Assembly: GCA_023515745.1 (NCBI GenBank) | Contig: JALECJ010000257.1 | Span: 684,687 to 748,686 of the forward strand | Reading direction: 5' to 3' | DNA length: 64,000 bases | DNA from: Amoeboaphelidium protococcarum | Taxonomy: Eukaryota > Aphelidiomycota > Aphelidea | Part shown: piece by piece, positions 39,905 to 52,125 of the stretch | Layout: each line of letters opens with the position of its first letter | How positions within the stretch are numbered: position 1 is the first letter of the stretch | Translations under genes and position numbers: made by a program | The notes under the pieces: generated by a model | Databases searched by the model: none | What the model saw: only the letters and a program-made list of their open reading frames with translations | What the model was told of the DNA's origin: nothing

Positions 39905-40446
39905 TCAGAGTACGTTCTTGTACATTTACCTCAGAGTGGTTACGTAGTCAATACGTTTCTATTTCAAGTCGCGCGCAGCAGATATAATAGACTTGTCACC
40001 TGGCACCAGCTACACTCACGTCAGAAAGTTAATGGCATCTTAAAACTTTAGAATTGCAATATTGAATATGTCAATTATCCTACCTGAAGAGCCTTGTCGA
40101 GATAATGTTCTGATTCGTCAAAATTTCCTTACTTCATTGCGACGATACCCAGCCGATACAGACACTTTACATTATCAGGATCAAGCTCTAGGACTAGTTT
40201 ACAATTGACCTCAGCATCTGACCATTCACCCAACTTGATATACGTTGCAGCGAGATTAGAGCGAATAGAAATGAGAAGAGATTGATCCGACGATGAATTG
40301 AGATTGAGCTTTGCCAGTGCTTGAATGTAGTGACACACAGAATCATGATAGTTTTACAACTCGAATGCTTCATTCCCACGTTTCTTCAAGTCTGATGAAT
40401 CTAATGCATTATCTCCAACACCTTTAGTAGATTCGTTTGACTGCAT
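39905..40446 (-). CDS. Small TPR protein
   Basis: Two exons, 40084-40446 and 39905-40009, around a 74-nt intron; 155 residues. Three tetratricopeptide repeats are readable: LKKRGNEAFELQNYHDSVCH, SIRSNLAATYIKLGEWSDAE and VKCLYRLGIVAMKQGNFDES. The pattern matches the TPR clamp of Hsp90/Hsp70 co-chaperones (FKBP, TOMM34 and TTC types), but no partner domain is present. It converges with the inversin-like gene; only 58 bp separate the two stops. The specific orthologue is unknown. Confidence 0.8.
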
Positions 40447-41167
40447 AAGTGTTGCGAGGTACAATTCGCTTGTTTTAATACCAGGCCAGATAAAGGTAAA
40501 TCTCAGAGAAATAAGATGTGGACGTTTTGGTCTTCATTGCTTCATGTCGTCAAATCTCGAGATATTTTTATTCAAACCATTTTCAGTCTAGAGCACATAG
40601 TCTAGTTGATAGTCCATATGAGTTCTACGCCGTCCATCTTAGTATTGGTAGAGACAAGTCTAATGAGGAAGAGGTAATCCTCTAACGCTGAAGATTGATA
40701 TAAACTTGGACAAAATTCTTCCTCATAGCTGCTCCTTAAATGCGCAATCAATACGTATCGCTCAAACTATTTACTTTCTGTCTGAGTGACGCAGCATTGA
40801 ATGAGGGACTTCCGCTAATGGATCGCGCGTCGATCGACACGCGGATAGATTTGTCCTCATCGCCGCACGTAGTGAGTTGCCGAGCTCCATCGCTCCAACT
40901 ACTCTCAGTCTGTAGCGAATAGTCTACATCATTGGTTGAATGAGTTTTACGCCGTCTTACCGAGTTTTGGTGAGGTAAAGTCGAATGAGGACCATGTCCG
41001 CCAACGGTCAGTATTTAAAGCAGCAAAAATCTGCGACGAGTCTGATCTACCAAGGTTGACATTGTTTAAACAGGTTTACTTCAACATGCAAATATGAAAA
41101 CATTTCATGGTTTGGTAATATAGTTTAATTTAATAATTTAATAGCGTATCACATGATAAATAATCTT
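40447..41167. other. Gene-free spacer holding a repeat pair
   Basis: 721 bp between the TPR gene start and the THOC2 stop. No gene supportable; two related 105-bp copies are described separately. The left end should contain the TPR gene promoter. Confidence 0.4.
40585..41011. repeat. Two diverged 105-bp direct copies, offset 321 bp
   Basis: Copies at about 40585-40690 and 40906-41011 align over their whole length at roughly 70 percent identity by eye. Shared blocks are CAGTCT at the start, ATAGTCTA, ATGAGTT.TACGCCGTC, GAGT/TAGT.TTGGT, TC.AATGAGGA and AACG at the end. The intervening 215 bp is not repeated. Could be an old short-element pair or a duplicated regulatory module. Confidence 0.6.
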
Positions 41168-44100
41168 TCAATGACGGCGCACATTTCTGTTCATGCTAGC
41201 TAAGGCAACACGTCTCAACTATTCAGCATCTGGCGCTTACTTTGACGACTAGGACTATGGTTGTGATTATGATGACTATTGGCTCTGTGAGTAACTAGGC
41301 CCAGTTCTGGACCCTGCGGATGAAGGTGCAAGGCCACGCGAATCTTGACGCCCATGATAGTCTCCAGAATAGCGTCGCTAATTGGCATAATTGTCGCGAT
41401 AGTCACCTGCTCTCCCTCTGCCACCACCACTTTGATCATCGTATCTGGATGAGCGTTGAGACTCTCTTGAAGCAGTCAAAGGTTGCTAATAGTGCGATCG
41501 CGAGGATGAATCAAGCCTTGACGTTGAGCTTCGTTGTTCATAACCACGTTAAGCCGAATGCTAGCGCTAATGATCATCATTGGATCGTTATGAACGGCTA
41601 TAATATTCTTCACGCCCATAGCCACCAGAGTGAACCGATGTTTATTATTGCTCAGGCAGCCGTCTTCTTTTGCCATCATCGTATGATTTAAAGTCCTCCA
41701 CATGCACTCTCTTCTATCGGTTATCATCAGCTTTTACGCTTCTACTTCGTTCACTGGCACTTCTATTTTCATGATATGGCGATTTCTCTCTCGAAATGCT
41801 ACTACTACTCGCACTAGCTTAAGCAGTTGACTCTTTGCGAGCGTTATACCTCAGAGAAGAAGTAACTGAGTGAGGTTGCTCTGGCGTAGGACTAACATTC
41901 CATCCGGAACGTCCGGTATCGAGTTTTAACGACATATCAGGCCGCGACTAAGATGGCGATCTAGAACGACTTTTTATCAAAGGAGACTTGACTGAGGAGG
42001 GTGTCTGACTTTGCCCATCTTATATCCCAGCTACTTGAGTTTCCTTGGCGTGATTTTCTTCAGCAATTACCCCATCTTCAGCATCATTATCCGCGTTATT
42101 TGTCAATTTCTCGCTTAGCATAGACTCTGCAGAATCTTAAGATTCGCTAACTCCTAAATGGCCCCACCCGGAAACGTCAGTTGTATCCATCATTATAGAC
42201 GCTTCATCTCTCATCTCATTGAGTATCGTCACATTGCCTTCTTCATACTCGCCCTCTTCAAAATCTATAGCTTCTTCTTAAGGATCATTTACAATATCAG
42301 TCACCATGCTATTCTCCAATTTCATTTGTTAAGTCTAAGAAGACTCTTGGGATTGGTGTTCATCATTTAGCTGTTAAGAATGATCTTCTCCTGATACCAT
42401 AGAACTTTCAACTTCTTCATGTTCAATTTTCCTATCATCTTCATCGGCATCCTCCTCAATATCGCTACGAGAACCAACAGAACCGGATGAAATCGACAGA
42501 CTCATAGAAGATCCGTCTAGATATAGAGCCACCTGACGTTTGTCAACTTCCATCTTGATCCATTACTATTTATTGCGGCCCAGCACGGCAAGGTATCTAG
42601 TCAGTAGAACTTTCAAGTCATCACGAATTTCTGCAGCTAACGCCCGGCTAATTCTCTACTCCAGATTAGAACCAATGAGCTGAAATAGAGGGAAGACATC
42701 CTTCATTTTATCCAACATGATGATACAATTCCGAATGCTGGTGTAACAAGCAGATTCAAGACTGGCCACGACAGCCAATCGGACTCGCTTGAAAAAAGTC
42801 TATACAACGTACTAAAAGTCCTGATACTTTAATGAAGTCTCTTCATCAGGCAGTTGGCGATTCAGTTCAGCATCAGAGCTCCATTTCTATTTGAAGCCAT
42901 GATGAAACTACGCCTGCCCTTTGTACTAATCTTCGTCTTGATACCAGGTGGACAGCTTTGACAGTATCTCGTTCAAGAATATACCCATATTAGCAGCCTC
43001 CATCTAGGAACAGGAGAAGAAGCATATCTGTAAATCATGCACAATTTTGTCAATTACAGTCAGGTGAGAGAATAGAGGAGCATCTATGTCCAGCAATAAC
43101 CAGAAGAATCTCGCAGCAAACAGAGCATCCAATGGCGACAGAAGAGCTCTTGAGCGAAAACAGTAATGATATGCCTAGGTGCCAATGTCATTCCGATTAT
43201 CCAAACGGATAAACAATTCAGTGGCGACTGCCTTTAAGTTTTCTACCACATTGCGTACCTCAGATTGACGATTATACAACTCACTTTGCAAAGAATCAGC
43301 AATACCAAGTTTACCAGGCTCATTCAAATATTTACCAATCTGCTCTGCATACAACTCTGCGCAGTCATTGATCATACCAAGATCTAAAGACCAGAATAAT
43401 TTATAGAACAATTCATTACAAAGAGGCAACTACTCACAGCGAGTATTACAAATCACATCTGGAAGAACCTGCAACTGCTAAACCAATATGCTAGAATCAC
43501 TACTCCCTGCATCAGCAGTCAACACATTGCGAAGTTGCTTTGACAAGGTACCACGATATACATGCCAAATATCAGCATCCTGTACATTAAGCTCCAAAAG
43601 TCTATCTATAGACGGCAGAATATTTTGTAATTCACCATCCTCTGTAACATTACGCGTCAAAAAGTGCACCAAGAACAACAATGTAAGCTGCGTCTGATCA
43701 TGTAAAGAACTGATAAGCTTGACGTGCTTGTTATTACCATTCATGTCAAAGGATGGAGTAGTCTTCACCACCAGGATACATTCAAGCAGAGATGCGGCCA
43801 GATTCTATTTAGTCAACGCAGCGAGTAAGCGATTAGCGGCAATAGCTATTCTCCTAGGACTAATATCTGATTGTAATTGCAAAAGTTGTGACTTCAGCAT
43901 GGGGCCACAACTCATCGCCTCAAGTTACTATATGCTACCATTCTCTAATAGAACCGCATTACCCACTACCAAAGACAGAATGTCCTTAAGGATTACCAAA
44001 TCCACCACCTATCCAGCAATCATTTGCTTTAAAACATATTACAGCAGACCAGTGAAATCAACATCACACTTAATAATGAGATTACTAGTCAATGATGATA

Positions 44101-45817
44101 AAGAGCTGAGCCAACTTGACACGTTCATACCATCTTCTTTGATTCTGGATCCACCACTAGCGAGTTTAGAAACTATACAGTACATAAGAGTGTCATAAGT
44201 CAAACTGGTCATATAAGCAAACGAGTCAACCATCGGCTATATCATATTCTCGTACACCTGTAATTGATCGAGAACGACATCAAATACTAACAGTGGATTA
44301 CGGCTGCTTAGTTTCGCCAACTGCCTCCCAAATTACCTCACATTGTCTTTACTTATTCTCCTCATAATCTTCTTGGTCTCTTGCACCACATCATCCTTAA
44401 CGGTGGATAGTTTAGGTGACGCGTCGTACTTGGCCATCCAGTCACCGTACAACGTGTATCTAACACTGTATGACATTTCGCAGAATATATTCCATATTTC
44501 ACTGTTAATAACACCAGGAGAGTCTTCATTCACACATAAGCCGGGTAAGAGACATTCTGATATGACCCGAAGCCAAAGCTTTCTATTACCAACGACAGAG
44601 TCTTTCATTCCGACAGCTGCCAACTTGGAGAGCATCTGACATAATACTGAATCACAACCAATAGACTCCTTCAATAGGTTGAGTAATGGAAACACCTGTT
44701 CAATCAAAGTATCCATATCTTACACTATCATCAAAGGCTATGACGAAGCGAACTACTTGTGGAGGGAATTCACATTAACTAATCGCGGCAACACACAACA
44801 CGATTGATAGAGGGGACGAATAACGTTTACCAAGCAGTAGCAGAACTCTTTCACCACGGCGGGAGAATATTGTACTAGATCTGGAAACTCATTCAAGACC
44901 ATCAACGCCGATTATATATCACCAACTTTGAACAAATGGATACACAATCGGAACTTTGTCAACTCCTTCTTCTGATCAATGTCATTATTACTATTATTAT
45001 CCGTAGTAGTAGACACATGTGCACTGAATTCAAAGTCATCTTTCACTGGCGACAGATAACCGTAAATATCTTCCATATTCATCAATCGACCTTTAATAAG
45101 ATATGCAGCCACAGCGAGAGTCAACTCACCACCACCTTCGTGTCTGAGTTTAAACGCCATATGTGTGCTCAGAGCTCTGCTAAAAGACTCCAGTTCCGAT
45201 CTATTGCTCCAATGACTAATAAGAGATATATACAGCTCATTCTACTACAAATTATTGCCAAATGCATCCAACACTAGACTAAGCGTTCTATTCGGATCTA
45301 GGTTGAACTGACCAATTAAAGTCTCGATCTATGGGAAGATATCGTTATGCTCCACAGCATCTTTACCAGATAGAGTTTATACTCTTGACTGCTCAACATC
45401 ACCATTAAATCGACTAAGAAGAGTTAGTAATTTCGAGTATCCTTCAGACTCTTCACACAGTAAATTAAACTTCTCTTACTTGTAGAAGAGACGCGTGCTA
45501 ATCTTCACCGCCTTCCTGTGAAAAGCCTTGGCATCCACCAGATTCAAGTCCGCCAGTAAATCGCCATCCAACTTTCGTAGTAGCAGCTGAATATCAACTA
45601 GCTTCTGCTCAAGTAAAAGTTTAATCAGAGTGATTACGTTCTATCGGCCGCGATCAATGTCATATTAGATTTACGCCATGTTGAGTAACAATAATAAGTC
45701 ATCTTGTGGTAAGTCGCGATAGTTCACTTCATCAACATTAAAGTGATCAGAGTTCAATTTCCTTATCCAACTTTATATTAAGATTTGCTTGTCATCTTGA
45801 ACATTTTAATGCGCCAT
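41168..45817 (-). CDS. THOC2: THO complex subunit 2
   Basis: Single exon of 1549 residues (human 1593). The helical body has the family features: MNMEDIYGYLSPVKDDFE, KKIMRRISKDNVR, LASGGSRIKEDGMNVSSWL with SLASLT-type neighbours, and FYKLFWSLDLGMINDCAELY. The last 500 residues are disordered: an acidic stretch, then an RS/Q/G/Y-rich tail with GGGRGRAGDYRDNY and SQSQPQSQSS-like runs. THOC2 is the scaffold of THO, the core of TREX that couples transcription to mRNA packaging and export. The RS-like tail corresponds to the RNA-binding tail of yeast Tho2. Many Gln of the tail are TAA/TAG. SARNP, another TREX factor, lies 11.5 kb away. Confidence 0.92.
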
Positions 45818-45983
45818 GACTCTACAACTATTAAATTATAACACGTTTAATTCTAAATCCGGGTGAGTTTCTGTAGAAGATGAAGCGCGTCGGTAACTGA
45901 TCTCAACGATCAATTGACTGTAAGAACTAGACTACAACTCTAAAAACTGCCGTAAAATAAAATGAAAGACAATATCAAAATAA

Positions 45984-48272
45984 TCAATTCTATTTAGAAG
46001 TCTTTTCGCTGAACTTCTTAATCAGTTCCTCTTGCTCCTATCTAGTTACCGGCTAGTGGTTCTTGTACTCCATCTGGAACTCACCTTTTCCCTGGGTGGC
46101 AGACCTGAGATCAGTCACGTATCCAAACATCTAGCTTAGAGGAACATCCGCGGATAGATTAACGTATCCGTCCACAACTTCGCTGTCGTTAATAACACCT
46201 CTTCGCCTGTTCAAATGCGTCATCACATTGGACTGGAACTCTTGAGGTGCAGACACACTGACACTCATGATAGGTTCCAGAATCTGCGGACCGGCTTCAT
46301 TGTAAATCTGTCTCATTGCACCAGTGGCAGCCAGTCTGAATGCTAAATCACTAGAGTCAACACTGTGAGCTGCACCATCCTCAAGTACAAATCTGATTCC
46401 AGATACCGGGTGTCCAATCAATCTTCCCTTCTCACAAGCCTCCAGGAAGCCCTTCTCTACTGACGGAACGTACTGGCTAGGCATATTCAATCCGACCGTG
46501 ACATCTTCAAACACATTGGTCATATTAGCAGCCAATTTACTCGTTTTACCACCGCTAGTCTCAGACTGCTAAGAACTCTCAGCTGGCTATACAGATTCAC
46601 CCTCTTCATCCACCAGCGGTTCAATGTAGCCGATAATTCTACCAAATTGACCAGCACCACCACTCTACTTCTTATGAGTATAATTAAATGGAACTTTCTG
46701 CGTTATAGTCTCCCGATACGCGACCTGAGGACGTCCAGTGACGCAATCGACGCCATACTCACGCTTCAGACGTTCAACATAGATTTCCAGGTGCAACTCA
46801 CCCATACCACTGATGATTGTCTCTTTAGATTCTTTATCCAGGTGAACTCTGAAAGTTGGATCTTCTTTAGTGAATTTATTCAGAGCTTTTGCAAAATTGG
46901 GATTCTCCTTCTTTGGCTTAATCGCATACGATACGACAGGTGCAGGCACAAACATACTCGACATGGACCAGTTCAATGTACCATCAGTAAAAGAATCACC
47001 AGAGGCGCATTCAACACCAAAGATGGCGCCAATCTCACCAGCGGGCAGTTCATCAACCTCTTCCATCTCATCACTATGCATACGTACCAATTTAGACAAC
47101 TTCACCTTCTTGCCCGTGCGAGTATTAACCAACTACATTCCCTTCTTGAGAACACCTTGATATACACGCATATAAGTCAGCTAACCAAACTTGGTATCCT
47201 CCAGCTTAAAGGCCAATGAAACCATACTCTAAATCTTGTCCGGAACCAATGTAACTTCGGACTCATTGCGATCGATATCAACACCTTTATTAATCTTTTC
47301 AGCCGGATTAGGCAAGTAATCAATCACAGCATTAAGAAGAGGCTAGACGGACTTATTCTTGAATGCAGATCCTAGCAAGATTGGAGTAAACTTCAGGCTG
47401 ATTGTTGCTCTTCTGATTGCAGCTTTCAACTACTCCACCGATGGCTCCACCTCCTCAATGAACAAATCTGCAATCTCATCATCGCACTCGGCCAGTGAGG
47501 CAATGAGTTCAGCTCTCTTCTCCATGGCCATTTCCTTCAAACCATCAGGAATGTCAGCAATGCGCAAAGTCTCACCATTACTGCCGTCATTGTACACAGC
47601 CTTCATCTGCACGAGATCTACAACACCTGCGAATGCTTCCTCAGCCCCGATAGGTATCTGAGTTAGAGCACACATCATTCCATTGGCGTGGAATAGCTTC
47701 TTTCTCATCATGTCAACCACTCGATACGGATTCGCTCCCATTCGATCCATCTTATTAATGAATGTGATTCTAGGAACATTGTACCGTCTCATCTAGCGAT
47801 CCACAGTCTAAGTCTATGATTACACACCACCAACGCTGCACAGAACCAGAATCGCGCCATCCAGAACGCGTAAGGCACGCTCCACCTCTATGGTGAAATC
47901 AACGTGTCCCGGAGTATCAATGATATTCAAGCTGTTATCATTCCATCTGGCATACGTGGCAGCACTCTAAATTGTAATACCTTTCTCTCGCTCAAGGTCC
48001 ATGCTGTCCATTTTGGCACCCACTCCATCTTTACCTTTCACGTCATGGATAGCAGAGATACGACCAGTGTAGTAGAGAATACGCTCAGTCAGCGTGGTCT
48101 TTCCCGAATCAATATGCGCGGATATACCAATATTTCTAAGCTTTGATAATCTAAGCAGTTCATCAGCAGATGGTTTATCACGAGCAAGTGCTTATTCTAC
48201 CACAGACTTTTATGCCGTAGCAGCAGACGCGAACCGTCTCAAGATCTTGATCGTTGATGATGTTTTTAGCAT
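45984..48272 (-). CDS. GFM1: Mitochondrial elongation factor G1
   Basis: Single exon, 762 residues. Presequence [20 protein letters not shown], then G1 box AHIDSGKT at residues 52-59, followed further on by [17 protein letters not shown]-type G3, VGGVQSQTQTVDRQM and the G4 box [11 protein letters not shown]. Domains II-V follow, with [20 protein letters not shown] and [15 protein letters not shown]-driven tRNA-mRNA translocation on the mitochondrial ribosome is the role; the VGGVQ...RYNVPR stretch fits GFM1 better than GFM2. The Gln in GGVQ, TQT and DRQM are TAA/TAG codons. An insert with [12 protein letters not shown] interrupts domain IV. It starts 98 bp from the stop of the photolyase gene. 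Confidence 0.95.
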
Positions 48273-48370
48273 TTTTGTTGATCTTGTCAAACGAGAAGGA
48301 AACTACAGTACAGTAATAAGGCGAAAGAGATAAAGACAGTTAAGGTGACAATCAGAATATTAAGCGCAAT

Positions 48371-50080
48371 TCAATTTTTACTAATCATGTCAGTCAACTT
48401 CTTCTGCTTCTTGCTTTTAACGCTAGTGGAAGACGATTATGACCTTTTCTATCCGCTAGCACTACTTGACGCGGTTTAATCAGTGGTTGTCTCAAAGTCA
48501 TTTGAATGCTCATCTTTCGAACCGCCGAGCAGAATCACATCTTTCTAGTCACCCATGATGTGTAAAGCATAAGCCTACTTCATCTTGTCAATATTCTCCT
48601 TTCTCACAATATCATGATCAACAATCGGACGCGGATAATCTACACCAATTATACAACCAGCTTTCTTCTGCGTCTCTTTAGGCATCTTCCATGGCTGATA
48701 GATGTAATTTTAAGGAACGTCTTTCAATACGGGCAAGTATCGTTTGATATACGCACCTTCCTTATCATACTGCTGACCAAAAGTTTTCGGGCTATATATT
48801 CTAAAGTACTGATGAAAGAAGGCTGATGCAGATAGCCACATCCAATTGCCAGCATTCAAGGCGTAATCGGCATCCAATAAAAGTTCCTCAAATACCTCAA
48901 CACCTCGCTCCCAACTCACGTATAGATCGCCTCTAGTCAGAAAACATGCCACTGAATGTCTGGCCAGGTGGTGGATCCATCCTTCGTCACGTAGCTAAGT
49001 CATAATAGCATCGATCCACGGATAACCAGTCTTTGCATCGCGCCACGCTTCAAACAACTACTTCTCCTTCAAATCAACTGGTTTATCTGGTCTGTACTTC
49101 CATGGAATTTAAAGGCACACAGGATTCCCCATCATTTTATGAAAATTTGGAGTCACAGAACTGGCAGTGTAAAAGAATTCACGCCAAAACAGCTGTCCAA
49201 GCAGAGATACTGGCGGCTTAGTGTAGTTTTTACGTTATTTACACACAGCCATCAAGTCATGGTAAAATTTACGCGATGAGAGACACCCAAACTTTAAATA
49301 TGGGCTCAAAACTGTGGTAGATGCAGGTTAAAAAGCAGCAGGACTAGTTTTGGGCTTCTCAAAACTTACAACTTTGTCCACCTAGGACAAGAACTAATCA
49401 AGTCTATAGAGGGCCTCCTATTCACCACCTTTATGCCTGCGTACTTTCTCCTCATCAGATAGTTCACCGCCAATTAATTCACTGAGACTTGGAGGCATAA
49501 AATCAGTCTACCTGTCCATGTCAGGAATTTAGTTCAATGCCTTAGATACTACCTCATCAGACAATTCAGTAAGAGACTAAATAGCATCAGCACACTTTCC
49601 AACCTCAATCCGTGATACAATGTCCGTGAACGCTCTATAAGTGAGCGGAGCCTTGCCTTTATTCATTTCAACCACTTGCTTGGTATCAAATAGCGTGTGT
49701 CCAACATTTCGATGAACAGATACTTTGTTCTACTGAGCCAATTTCTCAATGTCAGCATCACGTTCCACGGCGTACGGCTCAGTGTCCACTTCAAAGTACA
49801 GCGATTGAAACTGCTCGGATTCAAACAGGCGAGTGAAGGTATCATGCGGATTTCCTCTAATGACATAAAGTCTACTACCAAGTGCTCTCAGTTACCTGTC
49901 CAGATCCAGAAGCGACTCTTGCAAGAATATCCATCTGTTTCTTCCAACTCGGGCGTGCTTCACAAAGTACGGGTCCAATATGAACAATGGAAGGACCGCT
50001 GAACCATTTTTGGCTGCCTAAAGAAGTCCTTCATTGTCGTGTATACGGAGCGCTTTCCTAAACCAATATATTGATACCAT
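48371..50080 (-). CDS. Cryptochrome / (6-4) photolyase
   Basis: Single exon, 569 residues. The N-terminal alpha/beta domain begins [18 protein letters not shown] and has LFILDPYF. The FAD domain carries [33 protein letters not shown], the very conserved [40 protein letters not shown] and [17 protein letters not shown]. These belong to the animal cryptochrome/(6-4) photolyase group. The HxxxH-like WIHHLARH histidines of (6-4) photolyases are present, so DNA repair of (6-4) photoproducts is possible; a photoreceptor or clock role is equally open. A 100-residue Ser/Lys-rich tail ends [15 protein letters not shown] and could be a nuclear signal. Divergent from the four-TM gene. Confidence 0.93.
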
Positions 50081-50472
50081 TATATACTGTACTGATGATA
50101 CTCGGAAATTGTAAGAGCTCTTTTTACGCTGTGGTAAATTGTTAAAGGAGCGAGCACCAACAGTGATGACGTGTTGGGCGCGTTTCACAATTTTTCACCT
50201 CCCATTGCATCAACTAGGAGGCCTTGAGCGGAGCGTCAGTCTAACGCAGATCGCGAGCATTATCAAACTGCATTTACGGGCGGTGAAACAAAACAAACAA
50301 ACAACTACGGAGCTGAATATGATCAAACAAACAATCTTAAAGCCCTCCAAGATATCTACCTACCTCCCATTAAAGCTTGTTTCTATCCCTCTATCTCACC
50401 AACTTTCTATTTTGTAATTTTATAATTGAATCACCGCTTAAACAATAGAAATCACTATTTTGAATTCGCATC
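50081..50472. promoter_or_regulatory. Divergent promoter, photolyase / four-TM protein
   Basis: 392 bp. A TTGGGCGCGTTTCAC motif sits near 50173, and tandem ACAAA units lie around 50290. No gene supported. Photolyase and the membrane-protein gene would share it. Confidence 0.4.
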
Positions 50473-51164
50473 ATGAACAGCAAGGATAAGAAAATATCTC
50501 GGATTGATAGATGCCTGCCACGGAATTGCTGCTGTTGCATTTCATTAAGAACTGGCATTCTGACTGTGATAGTTCTGAATAGTGTAAGTTTCAATTTATC
50601 ACTACTAATTTGAACTATTACACTGCTAGTGAATGTAGATTGTCTAAATAGTGCTTTTGGCAAGCTTTTACAAGTATCAATTTACTTTGGGCGGTTTAGT
50701 TTGGATGGCTCTCATTAGTGCCGTATCACTGGCAATCTATATTCTGGGATTTATCGGAATAATTAAGTAGAAGAGGTTCCTACTTCGCATATTCACCTAC
50801 TGGTACTCTATTATTGAACTCGGATTAACAATAGCTAATATTGTGTTGCTACCAGCTTTTCTGAACATGGGTGAGGCTGTAGATGCCTGCTCAAAACAGT
50901 TGAACCAAACGGCTATTGTCAGAACGCCTGACGAGATAAACTCAATCTGCGTCACAGCCACTAACACGTCAATTGCTTTTGGCATATTAATTCCAACAAT
51001 CTGGAAGTTTTACATCTCTGCCGTTGTCTGGAGTAAGTTTTTATTTGTATGTAATTAAATAGTTGATGACCGATCCCGCGTTGATTAATGTAGGTTACTG
51101 GAAGCAAATCAAGAACAATAGAACGGACACGGAAGGTATACCACTTGGTGCTTCCGCTATTTGA
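50473..51164 (+). CDS. Unknown four-transmembrane protein
   Basis: Three exons, 50473-50583, 50639-51032 and 51094-51164; introns of 55 and 61 nt; 191 residues. A run of four Cys (NCCCC) precedes TM1 and could be acylated. Four hydrophobic segments follow: TGILTVIVLNSIVQIVLLA, LVWMALISAVSLAIYILGF, YSIIELGLTIANIVLLP and IAFGILIPTIWKFYISAVVW. A loop with two Cys and an N-x-T site lies between TM3 and TM4. The layout recalls LAPTM-like or tetraspan proteins, but the tetraspanin CCG motif is absent and I cannot assign a family. All three exons keep the frame only when both introns are removed. Confidence 0.75.
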
Positions 51165-51468
51165 TACTGATGATGGCCTTTGATGGATAAGTATGATTGT
51201 ACTCTATATGAATAAAAAGAAAAATTTTGATTAAGATCGCGACCACAATTTTAAACTTTATGAATTGACAACATCTCTTGACAACAGATCATTTAAGAGA
51301 GATTCGTTACCAAGAGCTTCATGACTAAAATTCGAGAACAGACTTTTTGATCTTTTCTTTCGATTTCGATCGCTCTCTCTCTTCTACCTTCATTCAGGAC
51401 TTTTCGACACTGAGAATTTTAAGTTTTCGACAGAATCTGAATAAAGATTTACACAAATACATTCAGAT
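51165..51468. promoter_or_regulatory. CHCHD2 upstream region
   Basis: 304 bp, AT-rich, with a pyrimidine stretch and GATCGCTCTCTCTC near 51367. No gene seen. The first half includes the 3' end of the four-TM gene with an AATAAA at about 51210. Confidence 0.35.
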
Positions 51469-51990
51469 ATGCCTAGAAGAAATCGCGCTGCTCCATCACG
51501 CTCTGCATCATCCTCGTCTTCATCTAGACCATCCGCTTTCGCATCTAGCGATAGTCGTAGAGAGAATAGAAAGCCTGCTCAGTAGACTCCTGCACCGGCT
51601 CAGAATGCTCAGCCGCCAATGATGTAATCTACTCCAATGTCCCAGCCGGCGCCATATCAGTAGCCTTAGTAGCCAAGTTTGCTTGGACAGGTCGCTTCTA
51701 CCGCTGCCGGTGTCGCTATTGGACACTCTGTGGGTCATGCTATCACTGGAATGTTTAGCGGTGGCTCTAGAGAGGCGGCACCTGTGGACAATTATTAGTA
51801 GTAATAGTAGCAACAGTAATAGCCTACCACCACCCAAAGTTCTTATGCAGTGGATGCATGTGAGGGTGATAACAAGGCCCTGCTCAAGTGTCTGGAATAG
51901 CATCCTAATGATATTGGAACGTGCCAAATGTACTTTGACATGCTCAACGAGTGCCGTAGATCGGTTCAGGATAATGTCCGCTTCGCCTGA
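51469..51990 (+). CDS. CHCHD2: CHCHD2/CHCHD10-type twin CX9C protein
   Basis: Single exon, 173 residues. N-terminus [19 protein letters not shown] is basic and Ser-rich; a Pro/Gln-rich segment follows. The conserved hydrophobic Gly stretch is [21 protein letters not shown] nine-residue Gln run is written TAG TAG TAA TAG TAG CAA CAG TAA TAG. The CHCH domain has two CX9C pairs, [11 protein letters not shown] and [11 protein letters not shown]. Such proteins enter the mitochondrial intermembrane space through Mia40 and act near MICOS and complex IV. Length compares with 151 in human CHCHD2. Confidence 0.93.
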
Positions 51991-52125
51991 GCTGATGTGC
52001 GATGAACGTTAGCTATATATTAGGTGTTATGGAAAGTGAGCAATCAACGCCTTATTATGAAGAAATACAGTTGCTAAATTCTTATATATTCATCATCAGT
52101 TATGCGAACAATAATCTCATTCATG

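Noticed and set aside
50473-51164. Tetraspanin identity for the four-TM protein
   Set aside because: No CCG motif and no large cysteine-rich second loop.
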